Source: Bifidobacterium breve (GTDB lineage: Bacteria; Actinomycetota; Acidimicrobiia; Acidimicrobiales; Ilumatobacteraceae). From it: DNA of 5,094 nucleotides. Of this stretch, positions 1 to 5,094 are shown piece by piece. The stretch lies in the NCBI GenBank assembly GCA_943325425.2, contig CALPPJ020000132.1:1-5094 (forward strand), given 5' to 3'. Numbering within the stretch: position 1 is the first letter of the stretch; every line of letters begins with the position of its first letter. The notes under the pieces were generated by a model. The model worked only from the letters and a program-made list of their open reading frames with translations, was not told the DNA's origin and searched no databases. A program made the position numbers and the translations under genes.

Positions 1-2
1 CA

Positions 3-818
3 GGTGGCATCGCCGGCGTCGGCTCGCGCCAAACAATATTGGCGTACTACAGCATGCGCGGCGTCGAATTTGAACAACGCGTAGCAGCCGCATCGGCTGC
101 TGGCTTTGATGGCATCGGATTTGGAGTGGGCGAATACTTACAACTGCGCGCTAACGGAACGAGTGACGACGACTTGAAGCAAGTGCTGTCTCAACACAAC
201 ATGCGCATTCTTGAACTTGAAGCCCTTCGGCTTGTTGACGACAAGTCGGCGCTTGACTTTGAACATGTGGCCAGAACATTCGGAGCAGAACGCGTACAAG
301 TCATCGCTCCATTTGGTGCGAACAAAGATATTGACTTTGATCTTGCAGCGAAATGGCTCGGCGCCTTAGCAGAACGCACTGCTGACGCAGATGTGCATTA
401 CGCACTTGAGTTTTTGCCGCCAACAAAGATTCCAGACATCGCCACTGCTCAAAATTTTGTTCGCCGAAGTGGGCATCCACATGTTGGTCTTTGCGTTGAT
501 ACATGGCACGTTTTTCGCGGCGCTGGCATGTCGTCGCTCGCAGATCTTGATTACTCGCTGGTGAAGAATATTCAAGTTGATGATGGCACCATGACGCCAA
601 GTATGGACGACTACATCCAGGATTGCATCCACAATCGTGAGCTTCTCGGTGCAGGCGAATTTGATCTAGAGCAGTTCTTTGAACGTACGCCGCCCAACGC
701 TCCTATCAGTGTCGAGATCATCGACGACGATCTTGACCTGATTCCGGCTTTCGAACGGGCCCAACTTCAGGCGTCATCTCTTCAACGCTTGATGGCGCGT
801 TGCTATCGGCAAGAATGA
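3..818 (+). CDS. Xylose isomerase-like TIM-barrel protein (sugar phosphate isomerase/epimerase family), probably 5'-partial
   Basis: This is a cytoplasmic, metal-dependent isomerase, epimerase or dehydratase of the AP-endonuclease-2 / xylose-isomerase-like TIM-barrel superfamily. Residues are numbered from the TTG at 39. The first strand is LAYYSMRG, followed by the family's AAGFDGIG turn (21-27). Likely metal ligands are Glu124 (ALEFLPP), Asp154 and His157 (GLCVDTWHVF), and Glu226 (SVEII). Gln179 and Asp181-182 (QVDDG) end another strand, and the usual glycine-rich LLGAGEFD loop lies at 202-209. Length (about 260 aa) is normal for the family. The frame is open to the left edge with no ATG, GTG or TTG between 3 and 38. 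The TTG at 39 lacks a Shine-Dalgarno and would cut into the first strand, so I infer that the true start lies left of the window; TTG 39 and ATG 54 remain possible. It is the first visible gene of the rightward operon. Relatives include IolE/IolI-type inositol enzymes and 3-dehydroshikimate dehydratases; the substrate is unknown. Confidence 0.85.
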   Translation, partial: GGIAGVGSRQTILAYYSMRGVEFEQRVAAASAAGFDGIGFGVGEYLQLRANGTSDDDLKQVLSQHNMRILELEALRLVDDKSALDFEHVARTFGAERVQVIAPFGANKDIDFDLAAKWLGALAERTADADVHYALEFLPPTKIPDIATAQNFVRRSGHPHVGLCVDTWHVFRGAGMSSLADLDYSLVKNIQVDDGTMTPSMDDYIQDCIHNRELLGAGEFDLEQFFERTPPNAPISVEIIDDDLDLIPAFERAQLQASSLQRLMARCYRQE

Positions 819-851
819 CGGACAGTAGTTTTCTCAGCGCACGGAGCCAAC

Positions 852-1649
852 ATGATCCCTGACTATTCATCACGAACCTTGAACGATCTCACCTCGCTTG
901 TTGGAAAACGAGCCGTAGTCACTGGTGGAGCCAAAGGTATTGGTGCCGCGACGGTCGCACGTCTTGCTGAAGCAGGCGCCGATGTGTTGGTCACCGACAT
1001 AGATGAAGTCGGCGCGGCAACGTTGGCAGCAGCCGTTGCCCAACAAACTGGGCGAAACGTATTAAGCACTCGAATTGATATCGGCGATACATCAACCATT
1101 GTCGCAGCAGCAGATCTGTGCGTTGAAAAACTTGGCAGTATCGATATCTGGGTCAACAACGCCGGTATCTACCCCACCACCGGACCTGCCATTGAAGCTG
1201 CTGATGATTTCATTGATCAACTGATGCAAATAAATGTTCGCGGCAACTTTGCCTGTGCCCGTGAAGCGGCCCGTCGCATGCAGGGTGGCGTCATCATCAA
1301 CTTGGCATCAACCACCGGATTTCGGGCAGCCCCAGGCATCAGCGCGTACGTGATGTCGAAGCATGCAGTCGTTGGCATGACCAAAAGTTTGGCTCTTGAA
1401 TTTGGCCCGAAGAATATTCGAGTCGTCGGAGTTGCCCCAGGACCGATTGACACTCCAGGAGTACAGGACCAACTAGCGCCTTTGAAGGCGGCCGGGCTTG
1501 ATGTTGGCGCGCGGATGAGTCAAACCCTTTTAGGTCGCGCTGGACAGGCTGACGACATCGCTCGGGTCATTCTGTTCCTCGCAACCGATATGGCTGCCTG
1601 GATCACCGGCGAAGTCGTTGCCGTAGATGCCGGCTCGCTTGCGGGCTGA
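852..1649 (+). CDS. Short-chain dehydrogenase/reductase (classical SDR, NAD-type)
   Basis: This 265-aa protein is a soluble Rossmann-fold oxidoreductase that interconverts a hydroxyl and a carbonyl group using a nicotinamide cofactor. All classical SDR motifs are visible: the cofactor loop TGGAKGIG (24-31), NNAG (102-105), Asn128 in INVRG, Ser153 in NLAST, and Tyr166/Lys170 in YVMSK, which complete the Asn-Ser-Tyr-Lys tetrad. PGPIDTP (196-202) follows the active site. Asp49 at the end of the second strand (LVTDID) is the residue that normally selects NAD(H) over NADP(H). The C-terminus ITGEVVAVDAGS resembles the common ITGxxxxVDGG ending, with Ala in place of the first Gly. The start ATG has GGAG at 843-846, five bases upstream. 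The gene sits 33 bp after the TIM-barrel gene and 63 bp before the kinase, so co-transcription is likely. The family is certain. Annotation as 3-oxoacyl-ACP reductase would be possible by similarity, but this catabolic setting argues for a pathway-specific alcohol dehydrogenase. Confidence 0.96.
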   Translation: MIPDYSSRTLNDLTSLVGKRAVVTGGAKGIGAATVARLAEAGADVLVTDIDEVGAATLAAAVAQQTGRNVLSTRIDIGDTSTIVAAADLCVEKLGSIDIWVNNAGIYPTTGPAIEAADDFIDQLMQINVRGNFACAREAARRMQGGVIINLASTTGFRAAPGISAYVMSKHAVVGMTKSLALEFGPKNIRVVGVAPGPIDTPGVQDQLAPLKAAGLDVGARMSQTLLGRAGQADDIARVILFLATDMAAWITGEVVAVDAGSLAG

Positions 1650-1662
1650 ACGTCCGCCAACT

Positions 1663-1686
1663 CCCGCCTGCTAAACAGATAGCGGG
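1663..1686 (+). other. Weak hairpin in the SDR-kinase gap
   Basis: CCCGC (1663-1667) pairs with GCGGG (1682-1686). Inside it, CTG (1668-1670) pairs with CAG (1676-1678) around a five-base loop, leaving a three-base bulge (1679-1681). No T-run follows, so it is not a standard intrinsic terminator. It could be a processing or translation-modulating structure ahead of the kinase gene, or chance. Confidence 0.2.
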
Positions 1687-1692
1687 TGAAGA

Positions 1693-1715
1693 AATGACAT
1701 GGGGGTAATGACATG
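1693..1715 (+). repeat. Direct repeat of a 9-mer at the kinase start, period 14
   Basis: AATGACATG occurs at 1693-1701 and again at 1707-1715. The second copy contains the kinase start codon (1713). The repeat also creates two tiny frames in a stop-start chain: Met-Thr-Trp-Gly-stop (1694-1708), then TAATG overlapping into Met-Thr-stop (1708-1716), then ATGA overlapping into the kinase. The GGGGG at 1701-1705, seven bases before 1713, is the likely ribosome binding site of the kinase and lies between the two copies. Confidence 0.45.
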
Positions 1716-2807
1716 AGTCAACCAAAGATTCCAACTACCGCTGACCACGTTGACGCCACTTGGCTCAATCAGGCGTTTGATGGTTCAGTAGCAACGATCA
1801 CCAATGTTCAAGCGCAACGATTGGGTGAAGGAGTCGGACTGCTCGGCGAGGTGACTCGACTACACCTGACTTACGCTCCAGGTTCAACCGGACCACAACC
1901 CGCAACGATGATTGCTAAGTGTCAGGCCGCCGCTCCTGGCAATGTGTTCATGTCGCAGGCGATGGGTTTTTACGAACGCGAATCATCGTTCTATAAACAA
2001 TTCTCGCAATCAATCAACCTGCGAGTTCCGTTTTGCTATTACACCGATGTTGATCCTGCTGGCGCTCCGTACATCGTTCTCTTAGAAGAAATCACCAACC
2101 CCCGAATGGTTGATCAAGTTGTCGGCGCGAATTTTGAAGACAGTGCCGCGATACTTGATCAGGCCGTCAAATTACATAGTCATTTTTGGGATAACGAATT
2201 GTTGTGGTCACTTTCGTGGCTTCCACCGATGAACAATCCGTTGTATCGCGCCGCTCGCGAAATGGCTGAACCAAAACTTGAATCGTTTATTGCGACATGG
2301 TCGCCCCATGTTGCAGCCGACACGATGCAATGGATGCGCGAACTCACTCCGAAATACCCCGACATGGTCGATTGGTGGGTCGAACAAGGCAACGCAACTT
2401 TCTCACATACCGACTTTCGTGCAGACAACTTTTTGTTTGGCGGTTCAGCAGGAGATGGGGTCGTGACAGTTCTCGACTTCCAACTCAGCGCTCGTCATGT
2501 AGGTATGTGGGATGTCGCGAACTTCCTTGGACAATCAGTCACCACTGAAAATCGCCGTGAATGGGAGCAAACATTGGTGCGTCGTTACTACGACGGACTC
2601 ATTGCGGCCGGTGTCCCCAACTATTCATGGGACCGCTGCTGGCGCGATTACCGCTATTGCTTGTTGCATCAGGCTTGGTCGCAAGTTGCGGTAAGCGATA
2701 TTGACCCAGGCAACGACCGCGGACGAGCTTTGTTGCATGCCATGATTACCCGCGTTTTCGCCGCTGCGCATGATTTGCAATCGGGCGACCTACTCAATGA
2801 GTTCTGA
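1713..2807 (+). CDS. Small-molecule phosphotransferase (APH / ecdysteroid-kinase-like superfamily)
   Basis: This 364-aa soluble protein has a protein-kinase-like fold and is expected to transfer phosphate from ATP to a hydroxyl group on a small molecule. In order, it shows a glycine-rich segment (RLGEGVGLLGEV, 37-47), the candidate ATP-binding Lys69 (MIAKC), the alpha-C-like Glu90 (ERESSFYKQ), a hinge-like IVLLEEI (121-127), the catalytic loop SHTDFRADNFLFG (231-243; His232, Asp234, Asn239), and the metal-binding Asp255 in LDFQ, followed by GMWDVANFLG. Length and the HTDFRADN and DFQ forms fit the EcKL-like branch better than true aminoglycoside-resistance kinases, so antibiotic resistance is unlikely. 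ATG 1713 is the first possible start after an in-frame TGA at 1695-1697, with GGGGG at 1701-1705. The gene lies between the SDR and Rieske genes. This suggests a catabolic kinase acting on a pathway intermediate, by analogy with LvaA and ACAD10/11-type kinases that phosphorylate 4-hydroxyacyl-CoA. That role is inference. Confidence 0.87.
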   Translation: MSQPKIPTTADHVDATWLNQAFDGSVATITNVQAQRLGEGVGLLGEVTRLHLTYAPGSTGPQPATMIAKCQAAAPGNVFMSQAMGFYERESSFYKQFSQSINLRVPFCYYTDVDPAGAPYIVLLEEITNPRMVDQVVGANFEDSAAILDQAVKLHSHFWDNELLWSLSWLPPMNNPLYRAAREMAEPKLESFIATWSPHVAADTMQWMRELTPKYPDMVDWWVEQGNATFSHTDFRADNFLFGGSAGDGVVTVLDFQLSARHVGMWDVANFLGQSVTTENRREWEQTLVRRYYDGLIAAGVPNYSWDRCWRDYRYCLLHQAWSQVAVSDIDPGNDRGRALLHAMITRVFAAAHDLQSGDLLNEF

Positions 2808-2825
2808 CCAGACTTTTTGACCAAC

Positions 2826-4079
2826 ATGACACCTGACCTCGTTAACCGCCTCACTCAACAGATGCAGTATGAGTTTGACCGCACTGCGCCCCCTGATGGA
2901 TTTCCAAAGTTTCACGACATTCCAGTACAGAGATTTACCTCCGATGAGTTTTGGGAACTCGAGCAGAAATATCTGTGGCCTCGATCGTGGGTCATTGCGG
3001 GCCGATCTGAAGACATCCCCAATGTCGGTGACTTTTTCACCTTTGACGACCTGGGTGTACCAATACTTCTGATCCGGGGTAAAGATTTACAAGTTCGTGC
3101 GTTCTATAACACGTGTCAACATCGTGGCGCTCCGGTTGTACGAGAGTCTTCTGGAACTTCAAAACTTCTCCGTTGCCAGTACCACTCGTGGTCTTACGAC
3201 ATTGATAGCGGACAATTGGTTTCCGTACCCGATGAACGAGACTTTGTTGATCTTGATAAGACCGAGCGTTGCCTACCCACAATTTCGTGTGCGGTTTGGG
3301 ACAACTGGATCTTTGTCAATCAGGACGCCAATGCGATCTCTTTGGCCGAACATATCGGCTCCATCGCTGATGAAATGTCCGAGTTTCAGGGACAGTCGTT
3401 ACGCACAGTTGCCAAACAAAGCGAAATAGTTCCGTGCAATTGGAAAGTCACTGCCGAGGCCTTCCTCGAGGTGTACCACTTCCGCCACATACATAGCCGC
3501 AATGGTGAGAGTTTGCTTGACAATCGGGGGGCCACTATGGGCCTACTCCCCAACGGTTGCTCACGTATGGTCACTCCTTTTTCTAAGACGTCGTATACGG
3601 CTCTCGGAATGAAGAACTGGGATGACTACAAGCATGTCGTGCTGCCAGGCTTTACCGATATCGAAACAGTTAATGACATGGTGCGTTGCACCAGTACCGC
3701 CTTCGGTATTTTTCCTAATTTGATTACTCCAGTGGCGGCCTATGGATTTCCATTTATTACTTTTTGGCCAATTGATAAACAGACAACGCGCATTGATTGG
3801 ACGCACTATGCACCAATTGATTTTGATCCCCGTGAGGGATTGCCAGCGAACTGGCAAGCACGACTCGATAACTTCGCCCTCATCATGCAAGAAGACTTTT
3901 GGAATATGGCACCAATGCAAAAATCATTGGAGTCTCCAGCGATGCGCGGTATGCCCATCAACTACCAAGAACGTCGCATTTGGAATTTTCATGAAGAAGT
4001 CGATCGACTCATTGGCATCGAACGTATTCCAGAGGAACTGCGAGTTGAGCAACTTCTCGCGCCGTATATCGAACGTTAA
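2826..4079 (+). CDS. Rieske non-heme iron oxygenase, alpha (catalytic) subunit
   Basis: This 417-aa terminal oxygenase activates O2 at a mononuclear iron, fed with electrons through a [2Fe-2S] cluster, to hydroxylate or dealkylate its substrate. Numbered from ATG 2826, the Rieske motif is Cys97-x-His99, 17 residues, then Cys117-x2-His120 (NTCQHRGAP, RCQYHSW). The catalytic domain has AFLEVYHFRHIH with Glu215 at the bridging position, ligands His218 and His223, and the third ligand Asp357 in QEDFWNM. Length is normal for a homomeric alpha subunit. A Glu at the bridging position, where naphthalene dioxygenase has Asp, is known from carnitine monooxygenase CntA. The start is uncertain: an in-frame TTG at 2817 would add three residues, and neither start has a clear Shine-Dalgarno. 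The 18-bp gap from the kinase stop suggests translational coupling. No reductase, ferredoxin or classical beta subunit is present in the window. The family is certain; the substrate is unknown. Confidence 0.97.
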   Translation: MTPDLVNRLTQQMQYEFDRTAPPDGFPKFHDIPVQRFTSDEFWELEQKYLWPRSWVIAGRSEDIPNVGDFFTFDDLGVPILLIRGKDLQVRAFYNTCQHRGAPVVRESSGTSKLLRCQYHSWSYDIDSGQLVSVPDERDFVDLDKTERCLPTISCAVWDNWIFVNQDANAISLAEHIGSIADEMSEFQGQSLRTVAKQSEIVPCNWKVTAEAFLEVYHFRHIHSRNGESLLDNRGATMGLLPNGCSRMVTPFSKTSYTALGMKNWDDYKHVVLPGFTDIETVNDMVRCTSTAFGIFPNLITPVAAYGFPFITFWPIDKQTTRIDWTHYAPIDFDPREGLPANWQARLDNFALIMQEDFWNMAPMQKSLESPAMRGMPINYQERRIWNFHEEVDRLIGIERIPEELRVEQLLAPYIER

Positions 4080-4080
4080 A

Positions 4081-4101
4081 AACTAGTGGTGCACATTAGT
4101 T
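4081..4101. terminator. Hairpin in the convergent gap, possible weak terminator
   Basis: AACTAGTG (4081-4088) faces CATTAGTT (4094-4101) around the loop GTGCA. On rightward RNA it forms eight pairs including one G-U, but no T-run follows. On leftward RNA the same arms pair with one C-A mismatch and run directly into five Ts (plus-strand A at 4078-4082), so it looks more like an intrinsic terminator for the leftward SnoaL-like gene, whose stop codon lies within it. The stem is AT-rich and short, so any termination would be weak. Confidence 0.35.
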
Positions 4102-4563
4102 ACGACCGACCGCAGGGTTACCTTCGGTCCACATCACGACAAGTCGCCTAAACACGATTCGCCAACCTTCAGACGTGCGCTGTAATTGATCTTCGTAACG
4201 ACCAGCGATGATGAAATTTGGACCACCATGGGCGGCCTTACGAACATGCTGTGCCTGCAAATAGCAGCGACACGTAGCCGAATCGCCGTTGAGCACAATT
4301 TGATGATTCGAAACCATATGTTGCGTGTCATCCATTGGCGTCAATGCATTCTTGATTCGCTGCAAGATCTGCTCACGCCCCACGAGATCGACGGTCAGAT
4401 CAGCATTGGCATCAACTGTAAAAACCGTGTCGAGAACCGGCCAATCTTTTGTATCTAACGCCCAGCAATAGCGATGCGTGATATCAACAATCGCCGCTCG
4501 ATCAACCAGCATTTGCATGGTTTCTTCTGGAGAAAGTCCTTCAATTGCTTGCGGTCCAAACAT
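4096..4563 (-). CDS. SnoaL-like / NTF2-fold protein
   Basis: This 155-aa protein belongs to the SnoaL-like branch of the NTF2 (cone-shaped alpha+beta barrel) superfamily, whose members are small cytoplasmic isomerases, cyclases, dehydratases or hydrolases, or non-catalytic ligand binders. Family features are visible in order: the N-terminal helix DRAAIVDITHRYCWALDTKD (21-40) with Tyr32 and Asp37, Trp41 and the FTVDAN turn (48-53), VGREQI (61-66), His82 in TQHMVSN, the strand pair ATCRCYLQAQHVR (96-108), AGRYEDQLQRTSEGWRI (120-136), and a C-terminal MWTEGNP that is typical of this subfamily. The leftward ATG is preceded by GAGGGG seven bases away, a good ribosome binding site. It converges on the Rieske gene with a 16-bp gap and diverges from the VOC gene. 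Beta subunits of ring-hydroxylating dioxygenases share this fold, but its sequence and opposite orientation argue against it being a classical beta subunit. The reaction is unknown. Confidence 0.9.
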   Translation of the reverse strand: MFGPQAIEGLSPEETMQMLVDRAAIVDITHRYCWALDTKDWPVLDTVFTVDANADLTVDLVGREQILQRIKNALTPMDDTQHMVSNHQIVLNGDSATCRCYLQAQHVRKAAHGGPNFIIAGRYEDQLQRTSEGWRIVFRRLVVMWTEGNPAVGRN

Positions 4564-4580
4564 CTCATCCCCTCGGTCTC
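4564..4580 (-). promoter_or_regulatory. Shine-Dalgarno region of the SnoaL-like gene
   Basis: Read leftward, the bases before the start codon are GAGGGGATGAG, placing GAGGGG seven bases before the ATG at 4563. An overlapping out-of-frame ATG lies five bases further upstream (4568-4566). The good spacing and the match of the downstream protein to the family support the start at 4563. Confidence 0.6.
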
Positions 4581-4584
4581 GCCC

Positions 4585-4616
4585 TAACCGTAGTCGGATG
4601 TGACACGCTACGGGTA
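4585..4616. promoter_or_regulatory. Imperfect dyad in the divergent gap, candidate operator
   Basis: TAACCGTAG (4585-4593) and CTACGGGTA (4608-4616) form an inverted repeat with eight of nine positions matching, separated by 14 bp; half-site centres are 23 bp apart, close to two helical turns. The dyad occupies most of the 52-bp space between the SnoaL-like and VOC starts. The left arm covers a leftward TACGGT (4592-4587), which fits the TAnnnT pattern of a -10 element; no convincing -35 is present. The right arm ends on the first base of the VOC start codon. It could bind a dimeric repressor controlling both genes, but no regulator gene is in view. Confidence 0.35.
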
Positions 4617-5094
4617 TGTCATTACTTGGTCGGCCTGTCCAGATCGCTTACAGCGCACGGGGTGAGAACTCCCTTGAAGAGGCTGCCGAGATTTTTCGGG
4701 ATCGAACTCACTGCGGCCCATTCGTATTTGCCCACCACATTGAGATCTCCGCGTGCACGATCAACGGCGTGACAAGCACATTTGATCACTCGTCGGCTTA
4801 TGGATGGTGGGGCGAGGTGATGGTTGAGCTCGTACGCGAACACTCAGAACCGCTCGGACCAAGTCCAACAGGATTGCATCACTTGGCTTTTATGGTTGAT
4901 TCGCTACCGGCTGGAATTGATTGGTGCGCCCAACAAGGTTGGCCTCTCACCCTCCATGCCCAAACCAGCGGTGGTCAAGAATTTGTCTTTTGCGATGCAC
5001 GACACGACCTCGGACATTTCATCGAAATGTATGAACCGTCAGATCGCCTACTCAGTTTTTACACCTACGTTCGCCAACTTTCCCAAACCCCATC
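4616..5094 (+). CDS. VOC-family (glyoxalase-fold) protein, 3'-partial at the window edge
   Basis: The frame from ATG 4616 stays open for 159 codons to the right edge, so the C-terminus is missing. The translation begins MSLLGRPVQIAY and has two paired beta-alpha-beta modules typical of the vicinal oxygen chelate superfamily (glyoxalase_4 type): module one to about residue 75, with FDHSSAYGWWGEVMVELV (56-73), and module two from GLHHLAFMVD (86-95) to GHFIEMYEP (133-141). Candidate metal ligands, by alignment to methylmalonyl-CoA epimerase-like enzymes, are Gln9, Glu71, His89 and Glu138. An in-frame TGA at 4601-4603 excludes a longer start, and the ribosome binding site is poor (only GGGT just upstream), so it may be weakly translated or leaderless. 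Family members catalyse epimerisation, isomerisation, lyase or dioxygenase reactions. The gene diverges from the SnoaL-like gene. Most of the VOC fold is present; the reaction cannot be assigned. Confidence 0.9.
   Translation, partial: MSLLGRPVQIAYSARGENSLEEAAEIFRDRTHCGPFVFAHHIEISACTINGVTSTFDHSSAYGWWGEVMVELVREHSEPLGPSPTGLHHLAFMVDSLPAGIDWCAQQGWPLTLHAQTSGGQEFVFCDARHDLGHFIEMYEPSDRLLSFYTYVRQLSQTP

Noticed and set aside
1713..2807. Reading the phosphotransferase as an antibiotic-resistance gene.
   Set aside because: The catalytic loop and overall length fit the EcKL-like/catabolic branch, and the neighbours are catabolic enzymes rather than resistance or mobile genes.
3561..3920. A 119-codon leftward frame inside the Rieske gene.
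   Set aside because: It is antisense to conserved oxygenase sequence, with composition and no motifs expected of a shadow frame.
3742..4086. A 114-codon rightward frame overlapping the 3' end of the Rieske gene.
   Set aside because: The real frame carries the Asp iron ligand and the C-terminal helix here; this out-of-frame translation shows no domain.
4545..4772. A 75-codon rightward frame across the divergent gap and into the VOC gene.
   Set aside because: Its translation has no recognisable family features, and it overlaps in another frame the VOC gene starting at 4616, whose motifs are clear.
4622..4843. A 73-codon leftward frame opposite the VOC gene.
   Set aside because: It lies antisense within clear VOC coding sequence and its translation shows no family motif.
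1..5094. Mobile elements, CRISPR arrays, tRNA or rRNA genes, toxin-antitoxin or phage defence genes.
   Set aside because: I saw no transposase, regularly spaced repeats, cloverleaf-like segments or defence-family proteins on either strand.

Overview
The window is a compact stretch of bacterial chromosome with no RNA genes, mobile elements or CRISPR. It carries six protein genes, most of them from families common in oxidative catabolism of organic compounds. Base composition is near 50% GC by eye. The gene families (an actinobacterial-style SDR, an APH/EcKL-type phosphotransferase, a Rieske oxygenase, a SnoaL-like protein and a VOC protein opening with LLGRPVQIAY) resemble those seen in Actinomycetota catabolic islands. 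A moderate-GC, planktonic Acidimicrobiia-like actinobacterium would fit, but this assignment rests on gene content and composition, not on a marker gene.

Layout: four genes run rightward in tight series and look like one operon. They are a xylose-isomerase-like TIM-barrel protein (probably cut at its 5' end by the window edge, ending at 818), an NAD-type short-chain dehydrogenase (852-1649), a small-molecule kinase of the aminoglycoside phosphotransferase / ecdysteroid-kinase-like superfamily (1713-2807), and a Rieske non-heme iron oxygenase alpha subunit (2826-4079). Gaps are 33, 63 and 18 bp. Convergent to this operon, after only 16 bp, is a leftward SnoaL/NTF2-like gene (4096-4563). Divergent from that gene across 52 bp is a rightward VOC (glyoxalase-fold) gene that starts at 4616 and runs off the right edge.

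How they may work together (inference): the Rieske enzyme hydroxylates or dealkylates a substrate, the SDR oxidises or reduces a hydroxyl/carbonyl, the TIM-barrel protein isomerises or dehydrates, and the kinase phosphorylates a hydroxyl group, perhaps to make a leaving group. The SnoaL-like and VOC proteins are small enzymes of the kind that rearrange or cleave intermediates. The substrate cannot be read from the sequence, and no reductase or ferredoxin partner for the oxygenase lies in the window.

Regulatory signals are sparse. The best are an imperfect 9-bp dyad filling the SnoaL/VOC divergent gap and a small hairpin in the convergent gap. No stretch longer than about 65 bp is free of genes.
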